A stretch of 52,800 bases of DNA from Bacteroidales bacterium (GTDB lineage: Bacteria > Bacteroidota > Bacteroidia > Bacteroidales > GCA-2748055). Shown piece after piece: positions 1 through 9,867 of this stretch. The translations under genes were made by a program, and so were the position numbers. Numbering within the stretch: position 1 is the stretch's first letter; the number at the start of each line of letters is the position of its first letter. Under the pieces are notes generated by a model. It saw only the letters and a list, made by a program, of their open reading frames with translations. It ran no database searches and was not told the origin of the DNA. Location of the stretch: contig JARGFM010000023.1 of assembly GCA_029210725.1 (NCBI GenBank), positions 1-52,800 of the forward strand, read 5' to 3'.

Positions 1-1421
1 ATGAGGCGGATAACTGCACGGCTTCCCCGGTGGTAGCTTTTGTGAGTGATGTGAGTGATGGGAATACTTGTCCGGAGCTTATCACGCGGACCTATAGTGT
101 GACCGATGATTGTGGTAACCAGATCCTGGTTACCCAGACCATCACCGTCGATGATGATACACCTCCGGATTTAACATGCCCATCCGATATAACTCAAGAA
201 TGTGGTGATAAGGATCCAGTTATTAAGATCCCGGTTGCAACGGATAATTGTGATGAAGATGTGAAAGTGACCTGGACCAGATCTGATGGATTGTCCTCTG
301 CTGCACTTGATGACATAAATTCAACATTTGAAGTAGGTGAAACTACGATTACCTTCATTGCTAATGATGATTGTGGAAACAAATCTACATGTACAATACT
401 GGTGACAGTTATCCCTTGTGATGCTTCGTATTGTACATATACGCAAGGATTTTATGGAAATGAGGGAGGTTTAACCTGCGATGGAATGACAGCTCAGGAC
501 TTAATGGAGAATGCTTTCGATATGTGGACAGATGATTTTGTAGAATTTGGAGATGCTGATAACGATAAAGTGTTCACCTTGACACTTGATGATATTTTGA
601 ATGGGAACATATTCAAAATGCTACCGGGTGAAGGACCTTCAGCTGCTTTAAAAGGCGATGCCACTTACAGCGATTCGAATACTTGGTTATATGTACCGAT
701 ATCGAACAAAGGGACCATCAAGAATAATCTTCTTGCACAAACCATGACATTGTGGTTTAGCTTAGCGAATGATCCGGCTCTAGGTAATCTAGAGATTGAT
801 GACAGATATATCATTACTGCCGAAAGTGAAACCTGTGGGTCCGAAATTCCTGTGATAGGGACGGAATGGTATACGGAGATACCTCAGAGTATTTTTGAAT
901 ACTTTGGTGAGGAGGAATTTACGGTGAATGAACTGCTCGAGCTGGCAAATCAGGCTCTTGGAGATGTGATCAGTAAGGATGACATTTCATTCGCGGATAT
1001 TACGGAAGCGTTGGATGCAATTAATAATGCCTTTGATGAGTGCAGAATTCTTATGAGCTTTGAAGAGGCTGAGCCTCTTGATATTCCAAGGACAGGTTCT
1101 GATCTTGAGGAGGATTTAAGTTTTGTGACCCAGTTGCCATTGTACGGTACTCCGGTTATGGATATTGATTACAAGGTCTATCCAAATCCATTCAAACATA
1201 AGGTATTCTTTGACATAAAAGCCAATGAAAATACCTCACTGAAGCTTGTGATCATTACTTCAACGGGTCAGCTTGTGGAGGTGCTCTATGATGGAGAAGT
1301 CTTGGATGGGACCGAATATAAATTCGTGTTTGATAGTAAGTCTTACACGGATGCCATGTTCCTTTTCAGGATCATCACTGATCACAGTGATTCAACTGGT
1401 CAACTGATAAAAGCGAGATAG
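1..1421 (+). CDS. HYR-type secreted protein with T9SS sorting domain (5' end outside window)
   Basis: The reading frame is open from base 3, so the gene starts upstream of the window; about 472 residues are visible. The first third has repeated DDCGN and DNCDE motifs and paired cysteines, as in HYR (hyalin-like, immunoglobulin-fold) modules of large Bacteroidota surface proteins. A Cys-containing CTYTQGFYGN segment (about base 436) begins a second module that also occurs in such proteins. The last 80 residues (from YKVYPNPF near base 1171, ending GQLIKAR) are a type A C-terminal sorting domain, so the protein is expected to cross the outer membrane by the type IX system and stay at the surface or be released. 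An adhesin or matrix role is inferred; no catalytic domain is visible. It ends with TAG and is followed by a strong hairpin. Confidence 0.8.
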   Translation, partial: EADNCTASPVVAFVSDVSDGNTCPELITRTYSVTDDCGNQILVTQTITVDDDTPPDLTCPSDITQECGDKDPVIKIPVATDNCDEDVKVTWTRSDGLSSAALDDINSTFEVGETTITFIANDDCGNKSTCTILVTVIPCDASYCTYTQGFYGNEGGLTCDGMTAQDLMENAFDMWTDDFVEFGDADNDKVFTLTLDDILNGNIFKMLPGEGPSAALKGDATYSDSNTWLYVPISNKGTIKNNLLAQTMTLWFSLANDPALGNLEIDDRYIITAESETCGSEIPVIGTEWYTEIPQSIFEYFGEEEFTVNELLELANQALGDVISKDDISFADITEALDAINNAFDECRILMSFEEAEPLDIPRTGSDLEEDLSFVTQLPLYGTPVMDIDYKVYPNPFKHKVFFDIKANENTSLKLVIITSTGQLVEVLYDGEVLDGTEYKFVFDSKSYTDAMFLFRIITDHSDSTGQLIKAR

Positions 1422-1439
1422 ATTAATTGATTTAAGTTG

Positions 1440-1470
1440 AAACGGGGTGCTTTTTTCGGGCACCCCGTTT
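1440..1470. terminator. Intrinsic hairpin between convergent genes
   Basis: An 11-bp perfect stem (AAACGGGGTGC at 1440-1450 pairing with 1460-1470) has a 9-nt T-rich loop. It sits 19 bases after the HYR gene stop and 22 bases beyond the stop of the convergent DUF5916 gene. It probably ends transcription from the plus strand, and possibly from both sides; the downstream T tract is short. Confidence 0.7.
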
Positions 1471-1491
1471 CTTGTTTATTTAAGGTTAACC

Positions 1492-3660
1492 TTAGTTAAA
1501 CCAATACGACAGCTTCAGCACGATGCCGCGGTTCTTGGTGCGCAGACCGGTGGGGTAGGCATTCTCGGTATAGACGATATAAAGGTCCGAAACCGGGGCG
1601 AAACGCCACTGGAAGCGCATGTTCACATTCAAATTGTCAATCTGGTTGTTGTACTGTACAAAGGTGGTGAAGAAGAGCTTCTCGGTGAAGGTGATGTCCA
1701 GTTTGGGTCCTACCAGGACCAGGTCCATGCTGGTGTAGGGCTCAGGGAGCAGCACCCTGTTGAAGGAGGTAACCAGGGAGAGGCTTCCGTAGGGCTGGAC
1801 CCGGTAATTCATCTCGGTCTCCAAACTGGCCCGTGTGCCGCCAAAAAAGCCCCCGTAGCGTCCCTCCACAGTAAAGGTAAAAAGCCTTCTCATGGTGGAG
1901 AGATAGGAGAGGGAGACTTCGGTCCATTTAAATTCAGTGCCTTCCGGAATCATTTCACCTCCCGTGTTGGTGGGGTCAAAGGGATCCAGCAGTTTCAGGT
2001 AAGCAGATTCCACTCCGGCCCTGATCATACTGCGGTCCGCCCAGGTCAGGGAGTAACTCAGGTCCACCTCCCGGTCGGTTAGAGAAAGATCAGGTTCAAA
2101 AAAGAGATCTGTTTCGAGCGAGGGGCCATGACTGGTTATCCTTTTCGAATTGGGGTAAAACTGATAGCCGATGGACGGGGTGGTCTGGTGAAAGCCGGTA
2201 CGCCTTACAAATCCCATTTCGGCCAGGTAGTTCCCTCCCACGTAAGCCTGGTTAAGACCGGCTGTAAACTTCCGGGTAGAATATTTGATCAACCCGGCTG
2301 TGGCAAAACGACTACCCTCCTGGACCGGGTTGAAACTCTGGTGATAAAAGACCTTCCCGGTCCAGTTGTTATCGGTGCTGGCAAAGTTAAATTCGGTTCC
2401 TGCCACACGGTTAAACTGGTTTCCGCTGTATTCGGGATTATCGGGGGTGGCAATGACCTCTTTGTTGGTCATGAATACACCAATGTTGGAACGGCTCAGG
2501 ATTTTGCGCTGCAATACCGCCACACTGAAATTATCGGCCGAGTTCAGTCCATCCACGGCAGTCTGCATATTCATCAGTCCGATCCTCCAGTTCTCTCCTG
2601 CATTCCCACTGAGGCGGGCCCCTGCAATCACCGGAGAATTCAGTCCGATTCTCCGGGAGAAAAAGGGTCTGACGGTCTGGGTCCCCAGGTTGGCAAAGAG
2701 ATCGCTGTTTTCCAGGAAGAACTTTCTCTTTTCGGGGAAGTAGAGTTCGAAGCGGTCCAGGTTAGTAACCTGCCGGTCCACCTCCACCTGCGAATAGTCG
2801 GGGTTGATGGTTACATCCAGGTTCATGGAGGTGGATAAGATAACCTTGGCATCCAATCCCGCATTCCCGGTGAAACCGATGGGGTCGCCGGCTTCCTTTT
2901 CATGGGTTGCCTGTCCCAGCACATAAGGGATCACAGAAAATCTGACCCCTGATTTAGGAAGAGGAGTTTCCCAGACCAGCGTTCCGGTGAAGGCCAGAGT
3001 GGCCGATGCGAACTGCCTGGGCACCGGGGCCCAGGATGATTTCTCATTGGTCTTGAGGTCCAGACGGCTGAAGTTAATGCCCCATTCGGTATCTCCTTCC
3101 TTGTATCTGATGGTCCTGAATGGGATCTTAAATTCTGCCACCCAGGCATCCTCGTTATTCTGAACAGCCGAATACCATTTTCCGTCCCACTCATTGGCCA
3201 CCACGCCACCATTGGCCTGCATGCCGTCCCACTGGCCTCCTACGGCATTCACTCCAAAGGCAAAACCATTGGTCTGGTCGTTATAGGTATCAATGGCTGC
3301 AAAAAAGTTATCGTTCTTATTGAAGCTCCAGTCCCTGCGATAAGATTCAGCGGGACGTTTCCCGGGGCTTGGATCATAATTGATGATGCCCATGTATATA
3401 TAGCTGTCATCATAGGCGACCATCACCTCGGTCTGTGCTTTGGCGTACCCCGTATCCACGGGTTGGATCCGGAAAAAGGGGGTGGTTTTTTCAGCCTTTG
3501 CCCAAATGGCCTCATCCAGAATACCATCGATGGTCACCGGCTGATCTGTTTTCGAAGCATGAAGCCTGTAACCGGCCCGGTTCACAGGTGTATTTTGTCC
3601 GTAGGACACAATAGAGATGGCGATTAGCAATAGCAGCAGGGTGGGGATTCTTGTATTCAT
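1492..3660 (-). CDS. DUF5916 protein with N-terminal CBM9-like domain
   Basis: A 722-aa protein with a signal peptide (about 22 residues, hydrophobic LLLLLIAISIV core, cut near SYGQ). Residues 35-230 resemble a family 9 carbohydrate-binding fold, with the typical opening PVTIDGILDEAIWAKAE. The rest is the DUF5916 region, rich in alternating aromatic beta strands and ending in an aromatic residue after LKLSYWFN, as expected for an outer-membrane beta barrel. Family members are common in Bacteroidota and often sit next to peptidases or TonB-dependent systems; their substrate is not established. It is a single gene, convergent with the HYR protein, and shares a hairpin terminator with it. The ATG at 3660 directly precedes the signal peptide. 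Confidence 0.85.
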   Translation of the reverse strand: MNTRIPTLLLLLIAISIVSYGQNTPVNRAGYRLHASKTDQPVTIDGILDEAIWAKAEKTTPFFRIQPVDTGYAKAQTEVMVAYDDSYIYMGIINYDPSPGKRPAESYRRDWSFNKNDNFFAAIDTYNDQTNGFAFGVNAVGGQWDGMQANGGVVANEWDGKWYSAVQNNEDAWVAEFKIPFRTIRYKEGDTEWGINFSRLDLKTNEKSSWAPVPRQFASATLAFTGTLVWETPLPKSGVRFSVIPYVLGQATHEKEAGDPIGFTGNAGLDAKVILSTSMNLDVTINPDYSQVEVDRQVTNLDRFELYFPEKRKFFLENSDLFANLGTQTVRPFFSRRIGLNSPVIAGARLSGNAGENWRIGLMNMQTAVDGLNSADNFSVAVLQRKILSRSNIGVFMTNKEVIATPDNPEYSGNQFNRVAGTEFNFASTDNNWTGKVFYHQSFNPVQEGSRFATAGLIKYSTRKFTAGLNQAYVGGNYLAEMGFVRRTGFHQTTPSIGYQFYPNSKRITSHGPSLETDLFFEPDLSLTDREVDLSYSLTWADRSMIRAGVESAYLKLLDPFDPTNTGGEMIPEGTEFKWTEVSLSYLSTMRRLFTFTVEGRYGGFFGGTRASLETEMNYRVQPYGSLSLVTSFNRVLLPEPYTSMDLVLVGPKLDITFTEKLFFTTFVQYNNQIDNLNVNMRFQWRFAPVSDLYIVYTENAYPTGLRTKNRGIVLKLSYWFN

Positions 3661-3690
3661 CTTTCTTATTTTGAGCTTGGCCTAAGGGTC

Positions 3691-4400
3691 TCAGGATTCC
3701 AAGCTGCAAAGATAATCAAGAAACTGATACATTAATTCCTGGTTGCTTTCAAAGTAGCCCTGTTCGGCAAGAATCTCCTTTTCCGTCTGAATATGGGGGC
3801 CCTCCACCAGTTCGTCCCGGCAGTTTTCCACCAGTTCCTTTATCGCTTCCGGATTCATTTCCAGATGGAACTGAAGGGCTATTACCTGTTGGCCGTAAAT
3901 GAAGCCCTGGTGGGGATAGGCCTGGGAGCTGGCTATCCGGATGGCCCCCGGGGAATGTCGAAGGTGTCGCCATGCCAGTGAAAGACCTTGTGTGCGGCAG
4001 GCAGGGCCTCGAATATTTTATAGTTACCCAGGGAGGGAAGGAACTGCAGGTTGTGCCAGCCGATCTCCCGGTGTGGACCCGGGTAAACCTCCTCACCCAG
4101 GGCAGAGGCGATGATCTGGGCCCCCAGGCAGATCCCCAGAACTGGTTTGCCGGTCTGAATATAATCCCTCACCCACTCAATTTCATCGCCCATCCAGGAG
4201 TGGATATGGTAATCAAAAACGTCCATGGGGCCACCCATAATAATCAGCATATCCGCCCTTGAAGCTTCCGGTAATTCATGGCCCAGGTAGAACCTGGTAT
4301 AATGGAGTAGGTGTCCCTTTTGCCCGATCCAGTCCGCTATCACACCCGGCCCTTCGTAGGGCACGTGCATAAAGCATTCTATGTTTTTTACGGAGACCAT
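3691..4400 (-). pseudogene. Class I glutamine amidotransferase (GMP synthase-like), frameshifted
   Basis: The N-terminal part carries the class I amidotransferase core: MLIIMGGPMDVFD, the nucleophile elbow GICLGAQ with its Cys, and HWHGDTFDIPRG. After that the frame breaks at a run of five C and four G (3945-3953). One extra base restores the frame and continues as GAIRIASSQAYPHQGF, then ALQFHLEMNPE with the catalytic His and Glu, ending at a TGA at 3691-3693. The repaired protein is about 236 aa, normal for the family. Members supply ammonia or hydrolyse glutamyl bonds; the substrate cannot be read here. Its ATG overlaps the stop of the trehalose synthase gene by one base (TAATG), so the two are translationally coupled. 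The single-base loss in a homopolymer could be a real mutation or an assembly error. Confidence 0.8.
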
Positions 4401-6616
4401 TAACACTTCTCTTTGGTAAAGCGGCAGAGCATTTCCCGCACTATTTCCACGCTGTCTATATAGAACTTTGCCTTGGTGGTTTTTGTTCCCACCTTGATGG
4501 TGTAGGCTTCCTTAGGCATCGCTTCGAATGTAAATTCATCGGTCCAGTCATCACCCACAGCCAGGATGAAATCGAAGGAACCATCCCCCAGTTTATGGGA
4601 GGCAGCCCTTCCTTTGTTAATCCCGGAGTATTTAATCTCCAGCACCTTGTCGCCATCCATGATCTCCAGGTTCAGATTGGAGGTCAGGGTACGCAGTTCA
4701 TCCTTCAGCTCCCAGGCACGCTGCATACCCAGGTCCGGGTCCGAATTACGGTAATGCCACACCAGGGAGAAGTTTTTGTACTCGATAAATGAACGGGGAG
4801 TCTGGTCCACATAGTATTCCAGCAAAGGCTCCACAGATTCCCTCCAATCGTTATTGATCTGTTCCATCATATGCCATTCCCCACCGGGCTCCCGGAACCA
4901 GACACCATGTTCGGCCACAAAATGGATGTCCCATTTTTCATCGAACCACTTGCCCAGGGTCTCTTTATCCCGGCCACTGATGATTACAACGGTATTTTTG
5001 GGATCGCCGGAGAGCCGTTGCAGGATCTCATATAGCTGTTCATCGGGTCTGGCATCTTCCGGATTCTTTGTAAACCAGGCCAGGGTCCCGTCATAGTCGA
5101 GAAAGAGGATCCGTTTCCCGGTTTCCTTGTAACAATCATTAATATAATGCAGGCGGGTGGTGTTGATCTTTTTGGTCAGGGTAAACTCCTGGATCTCTTT
5201 GACGCCCTCCAGGCTTTTGATAAACTCACTGGCCCAGCGTCCCACCGTGTAGCGGTGCAGGCGCATCATCATGACTTTATTCCTCCGGATCTGCTCTTCT
5301 TCAGGCATCTCAATGGCTTCCCTGATGGCCTCAGCGATAGCATCCAGGTCATTGGGGTTGACCAGCAGGGCCTCGTGCAGCTCTTTGGAAGCACCGGCAA
5401 GCTCGCTCAAAATCAGTACCCCGGTGCCATCGTGACGCGAGGCGACAAACTCTTTGGAGACCAGGTTCATGCCGTCCCGGAGGGGAAGGATCAGAGCGAT
5501 GTCAGAGAGAGAATACAGATCGATCCGTTCATCCATGGTGAAGGTCTGGTTCAGGTATCTCACCGGGGTCCAGGTAATGGTTCCGTAATTGCCATTGATT
5601 CGTCCCACCAGTTCGTCCACCTGGCTTTTCAGGTTGAAGAACGATTCGCTGGTTTCGCCCGACGGAATGGCCTGCACAATCATACTGATGCGTCCATTGT
5701 ATTCGGGGTAGGTCTGCAGAAAGCGCTCAAAGGCCCGGATGCGCTGTGGAATGCCTTTGGTATAGTCCAGTTTATCGATAGAGATAATAAGCTTCTCTGT
5801 TTGTCCCGACTTCTTGAATAACTTCATATCCTTCTGGATCTTCGAGGGCCTGGGATGATCGCTATGGATCTCAAGAGCCTTGTTTCGGAAGCGTTCATAA
5901 TTGATCCCCTTGGGAAAGACATCCACCTTCAGAGTGCGTTCTCCGATGGAAATCCTGTTAAAGACCGAATCCACCCCGGTAAGACGACGCACCGAACTCA
6001 TAAAGTGCCTTACGTTATCGTAGGTCTGGAACCCGATCAGATCGGCACCCAGCATTCCTTCGATAATCTCCAGTCTCCAGGGAAGCAGCCGGAACAGCTC
6101 AAACGAGGGGAAGGGAATATGAATGAACAAACCAATGGAAACACCCGGTTTTTCTTCCCGTATCATCTGCGGAAGCATTAAAAGATGATAGTCATGTACC
6201 CAGAGAATATCTCCTTCATTAATGGTATCCAGGATTTTCTCCGCATACAAACGGTTGATTTTCATGTAGGCTTTCCAGGCGACCTCGCTGTAGCTTACAT
6301 GCTCGGTGAAATAATGAAACAGGGGCCAGAGGGTGTTACGGGCAAAACCATGAAGGTGCAGGTTCCCGTCCCGGGGCCGGGGAAATATGGGTATACAATT
6401 AAATGGTTTCAGCGCGGCTTCCAGGGAGCGGACCTCGTTGGCCTTGAATTCATGGTTCTCAAATCCGGTCATGCCCACCCATTCGGGTTCGAAACCGCCA
6501 TAGAAGTTCTTCAGTCCTGAGATAGTGGTCTCTTCCGCTCTTTCAATCTGGTACTTGCCTTCCTTCCAGTTGATATGTACGGGGAGCAGATTGGAGGCGA
6601 GGATGAGACGTTTCAT
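4400..6616 (-). CDS. otsAB: Bifunctional trehalose-6-phosphate synthase/phosphatase
   Basis: A two-domain enzyme of 738 aa. Residues 1-470 are a GT20 synthase (UDP-glucose + glucose-6-phosphate to trehalose-6-P), shown by WVHDYHLLMLP, HIPFPSFELFR, DKLDYTKGIPQRI and LRDGMNLVSKEFVAS. Residues 500-738 are an OtsB-type HAD phosphatase with nucleophile motif DYDGTL (Asp507, Asp509), IISGRDKETL, and a late acidic motif GDDWTDEF, which releases trehalose. A longer frame opens at 6679, but the ATG at 6616 starts MKRLILASNLLPV, the normal GT20 beginning, and a promoter-like site covers 6655-6685. It heads a short operon with the amidotransferase and is divergent from a trehalose-type phosphorylase. 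Trehalose is probably used as a stress solute or carbon store. Confidence 0.92.
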   Translation of the reverse strand: MKRLILASNLLPVHINWKEGKYQIERAEETTISGLKNFYGGFEPEWVGMTGFENHEFKANEVRSLEAALKPFNCIPIFPRPRDGNLHLHGFARNTLWPLFHYFTEHVSYSEVAWKAYMKINRLYAEKILDTINEGDILWVHDYHLLMLPQMIREEKPGVSIGLFIHIPFPSFELFRLLPWRLEIIEGMLGADLIGFQTYDNVRHFMSSVRRLTGVDSVFNRISIGERTLKVDVFPKGINYERFRNKALEIHSDHPRPSKIQKDMKLFKKSGQTEKLIISIDKLDYTKGIPQRIRAFERFLQTYPEYNGRISMIVQAIPSGETSESFFNLKSQVDELVGRINGNYGTITWTPVRYLNQTFTMDERIDLYSLSDIALILPLRDGMNLVSKEFVASRHDGTGVLILSELAGASKELHEALLVNPNDLDAIAEAIREAIEMPEEEQIRRNKVMMMRLHRYTVGRWASEFIKSLEGVKEIQEFTLTKKINTTRLHYINDCYKETGKRILFLDYDGTLAWFTKNPEDARPDEQLYEILQRLSGDPKNTVVIISGRDKETLGKWFDEKWDIHFVAEHGVWFREPGGEWHMMEQINNDWRESVEPLLEYYVDQTPRSFIEYKNFSLVWHYRNSDPDLGMQRAWELKDELRTLTSNLNLEIMDGDKVLEIKYSGINKGRAASHKLGDGSFDFILAVGDDWTDEFTFEAMPKEAYTIKVGTKTTKAKFYIDSVEIVREMLCRFTKEKC

Positions 6617-6640
6617 AGCAGAAATTTTTAGCAATAATGA

Positions 6641-6671
6641 TTTGAACGCTTCTATAAATTTAGATACCTTG
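6641..6671 (+). promoter_or_regulatory. Possible promoter for the HAD-GH65 gene
   Basis: TTTG at 6641, 20 nt, then TACCTTG, a one-base-shorter variant of TAnnTTTG, ending about 31 nt before the ATG at 6703. It overlaps the divergent otsAB promoter, so the two could compete or share a regulator. The match is imperfect. Confidence 0.3.
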
Positions 6672-6685
6672 ATCCTCATTACAAA
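6655..6685 (-). promoter_or_regulatory. Promoter-like site for otsAB
   Basis: Read on the minus strand: TTTG, 19 nt, then TAAATTTA (one mismatch to the Bacteroidota -7 box TAnnTTTG). The box lies about 38 nt before the ATG at 6616, which supports that start over the longer frame. Confidence 0.45.
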
Positions 6686-6702
6686 ATATATAAATACACA
6701 TT

Positions 6703-9700
6703 ATGACATTTCAACCCAAGTTTGATGCAGTGATTTTTGACCTGGATGGCGTGATTACAAAGACAGCTCTTGTTCATGCGGCTTCCTGGAAACGTATGTT
6801 TGATGAATACATGAGGAGCCGGGAGGAACGTTTCGGAGAAGCCTTCAGGGAATTTACTCATGCAGGGGACTACCTTCCCTACGTGGATGGAAAGCCACGT
6901 TATAAGGGTGTCCAATCTTTCCTGGAGTCCAGGGGAATCGATATTCCTATCGGAGATCCATCCGATGAACCGGATATGGAGACAGTCTGCGGACTGGGGA
7001 ACAAGAAGAACATCATGTTCAACAAGGTGCTGGAGGACGAGGGCGTGGAAGTGTATGAAAGTTCGGTGGAAATGCTGGAGGGACTGAAGGCAGCCGGAGT
7101 CCGGATCGGGGTGGCATCATCCAGTAAGAATTGCAAAGCAGTGCTGGAAACGGCCGGACTTCTTCACTATTTTGAAACCCGTGTGGATGGGGTGGTGTCG
7201 GCCGAAATCGGACTGCAAGGGAAACCGGAACCTGATATTTTCACCACTGCCTGCGATAACCTGGGAGTGGAGTATCACCGGTCCGTGGTTGTGGAGGATG
7301 CCGTGTCCGGGGTGATGGCCGGGCACAAAGGAAATTTCGGATTGACCCTGGGGCTGGCCCGGGAAGATAACATCAGGGAGCTGCTGGCAGGGGGTGCCGA
7401 TATTGTGGTGGAGGACCTGGATGAAATCGGACTGGAAGGAATCAATAAATGGTTCGAACGGGGAATGGAGGAGGATGCCTGGCTCTTGAAGTATCACGAT
7501 TATAGCCAGGAGAAGGAACGATCCCGGGAGGCCCTTCTGGCGGTAGGGAACGGCTATTTTGGCACCCGTGGTGCCCTGGAAGAGAGCAGCGCCAATCAGG
7601 TCAACTATCCCGGCACCTACATGACAGGCCTGTTTAACAGGCTGACATCAAAAGTAGGGGAGAGGGACATTGAAAATGAAGATTTTGTCAATGCAAGTAA
7701 CTGGCTCCCGGTCACTTTTCGGATCGACGGAGGGCCCTGGCTTGAATTTAAACCGGAGCCTACTTTTAGTATAATCGAAATGCACAGGACCCTGGATATG
7801 CGTTCCGGCGGATTGCATAAGGAGATGGTGGTGGAAGACCAGGAGGGGAGGCTGACCCGAGTTCATTCATCGCGCTTTGCCGGTATGGCCGATCCTCACC
7901 GGGCCGGATTACGCTACACGCTTTGTCCGCTAAATTATGAGGGGACCATTGAAATACGCTCCGGTTTGCACGGCGATCATCGCAACTCCGGGGTCGAACG
8001 ATACAACTCCCTGGAGCAGAAGCACCTGGAAGCGGTCAGCGAGGGATCTTCGGGCAGGATTGTCGAACTGCTTGTTAAGACCACTCAGTCGGATATTCTC
8101 ATCGCCATGTGTGCCTCCTTTACCCTGAACAGGGAGGCTGAAGAAAAGATTCTTTCCGGAGCGGGCCGGATCGACAAGCATTTTTCACTGGATGTGAAGA
8201 AGGATCAGGAGGTGGTCCTCGATAAGATGTTGAGTATCTTTACTTCCAGGGATCCGGAAGTGGAAGATCCCCTGGAGGAAGCACGCGATACTCTGGAGGC
8301 CATGTCTGGCTACCAGGAAGAGATGAAGCTCTCAGAGGGGCGATGGAAGGAGCTCTGGAACCGGATGGATGTAGTTATAAGGGGGGACAGGGAAGCTCAG
8401 AAGCTGGTCAGGCTCCATCTTTTCCATATGATGGTTTCTGCTTCACCGCACCATGCCGGACTGGATTCGGGTATTCCGCCACGCGGACTTCACGGGGAGG
8501 CCTATCGCGGCCATATTTTCTGGGACGAATTATATATTCTGCCTCTCTTCAATCTTCATTTTCCGGAGGTGGTTAAATCGGTGCTGATGTACCGTTACAG
8601 GAGGCTGGATGCTGCCAGGGCCTATGCCAGGGAATATGGCTATGAAGGGGCTATGTTTCCATGGCAGAGCGGGAGCGATGGCCGGGAAGAGACCCAGATC
8701 ATCCACCTGAACCCTCTTTCCGGGGAGTGGGGGGATGATTACAGTTCCTTGCAGAGGCACATATCTCTTGCCATTGCCTATAATATCTGGAACTATTACC
8801 AGGTGACAGGCGACCGGGAATTTATGGAGCAGTATGGAGCTGAAATCTTGCTGGATATCTGTAAATTCTGGGTAAGTAAATCGGAGCCGGGCCAGGACGG
8901 AAGGTTTCATATCCACCAGGTGATGGGACCCGATGAATTTCATGAGACCCTGCCCGGATCGGGTGTGGGCGGACTGACCGACAATGCCTACACGAATATC
9001 ATGGTCAGCTGGATGATAGAGAAGGCTTTCAGAATGCTCGAAGAAATTGATCCCCTGCAGAAGGACCGGATACTGGATGAGCTTGCTATCACTGGGGAGA
9101 AGCTGGAACGTTGGGAAAAAATCATGCATGGAGTAGCCCTGCATATTTCAAATGATGGAGTGGTGGAACAGTTTAAGGGTTACTTCGGGCTGGAGGAGCT
9201 GGATTGGGAACACTACCGCCGGAAATACGGGGATATTCACCGGCTCGACCGGATCCTGAAATCAGAAGGGAAGTCGCCCGATGACTACAAGCTGGCCAAG
9301 CAGGCCGATTTTTTGATGAGTTTCTATAATCTGGGGACAGCCGGTGTGAAGGAAACCCTGGCAGGATTGGGCTATACAGTTCCGGAGCATTTTGCCAGGC
9401 GGAACTTCGAGTATTACATCGCCCGGACCTCTCACGGCTCCACACTCAGCCGCCTGGTGCATGCCCGCCTGGCCTGGGAGATGGGAATGGCCGACACGGG
9501 ATGGGAACTCTTCATGGATGCCCTGAGAAGCGACCTGGTCGACATTCAGGGGGGAACAACCGGGGAAGGAGTTCATTGTGGAGTTATGGCCGGTACTGTA
9601 TACGATGTTCTGGTCAGTTATGCCGGGCTGGACCTCCGGGGAGATACTCCCGTGCTTCATCCGAAATTGCCTGCACACTGGAAAGGCCTGGATTTTCACT

Positions 9701-9855
9701 TTACCTTCAGGGGGACGGCATTTTTAGTCTCCATTATTGGTCAACAGATCAAAATCTCCGGGAAAAACATGGGAAAGGAGCAGATAAAATTTCATATTTG
9801 TGGAGAAGAATGCACACTCTCTGAAGGAAATGCAGCTTCAGCAACCCTAAAATAA
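6703..9855 (+). CDS. Fused HAD beta-phosphoglucomutase / GH65 disaccharide phosphorylase
   Basis: A 1050-aa fusion. Residues 1-235 are a beta-phosphoglucomutase-like HAD domain: nucleophile motif FDLDGVIT (Asp13, Asp15), GVASSSKNC, KPEPDIF, and VVEDAVSGV. Residues 255-1040 are a GH65 enzyme: the general acid lies in MGPDEFHE (Glu745), and SHGSTLS and GTTGEGVHCGVMAGT match the phosphate-binding and active-site loops of the phosphorylases. The expected chemistry is disaccharide + phosphate to glucose + beta-glucose-1-phosphate, then on to glucose-6-phosphate in the same chain. Trehalose is the likely substrate because otsAB is divergent next door; maltose or kojibiose are alternatives, since GH65 specificity cannot be read by eye. 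It is followed 12 bp later by a P-loop kinase, probably in one transcript. Confidence 0.88.
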   Translation: MTFQPKFDAVIFDLDGVITKTALVHAASWKRMFDEYMRSREERFGEAFREFTHAGDYLPYVDGKPRYKGVQSFLESRGIDIPIGDPSDEPDMETVCGLGNKKNIMFNKVLEDEGVEVYESSVEMLEGLKAAGVRIGVASSSKNCKAVLETAGLLHYFETRVDGVVSAEIGLQGKPEPDIFTTACDNLGVEYHRSVVVEDAVSGVMAGHKGNFGLTLGLAREDNIRELLAGGADIVVEDLDEIGLEGINKWFERGMEEDAWLLKYHDYSQEKERSREALLAVGNGYFGTRGALEESSANQVNYPGTYMTGLFNRLTSKVGERDIENEDFVNASNWLPVTFRIDGGPWLEFKPEPTFSIIEMHRTLDMRSGGLHKEMVVEDQEGRLTRVHSSRFAGMADPHRAGLRYTLCPLNYEGTIEIRSGLHGDHRNSGVERYNSLEQKHLEAVSEGSSGRIVELLVKTTQSDILIAMCASFTLNREAEEKILSGAGRIDKHFSLDVKKDQEVVLDKMLSIFTSRDPEVEDPLEEARDTLEAMSGYQEEMKLSEGRWKELWNRMDVVIRGDREAQKLVRLHLFHMMVSASPHHAGLDSGIPPRGLHGEAYRGHIFWDELYILPLFNLHFPEVVKSVLMYRYRRLDAARAYAREYGYEGAMFPWQSGSDGREETQIIHLNPLSGEWGDDYSSLQRHISLAIAYNIWNYYQVTGDREFMEQYGAEILLDICKFWVSKSEPGQDGRFHIHQVMGPDEFHETLPGSGVGGLTDNAYTNIMVSWMIEKAFRMLEEIDPLQKDRILDELAITGEKLERWEKIMHGVALHISNDGVVEQFKGYFGLEELDWEHYRRKYGDIHRLDRILKSEGKSPDDYKLAKQADFLMSFYNLGTAGVKETLAGLGYTVPEHFARRNFEYYIARTSHGSTLSRLVHARLAWEMGMADTGWELFMDALRSDLVDIQGGTTGEGVHCGVMAGTVYDVLVSYAGLDLRGDTPVLHPKLPAHWKGLDFHFTFRGTAFLVSIIGQQIKISGKNMGKEQIKFHICGEECTLSEGNAASATLK

Positions 9856-9867
9856 AATTCAGATTCA

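Noticed and set aside
1447-2838. Plus-strand frames opposite the DUF5916 gene
   Set aside because: The minus strand has a full signal peptide, CBM9-like start and barrel; the plus frames have no recognisable sequence.
6616-6679. Upstream extension of otsAB to 6679
   Set aside because: It would place the start inside the predicted promoter (6655-6685) and add 21 residues not found in GT20 enzymes.
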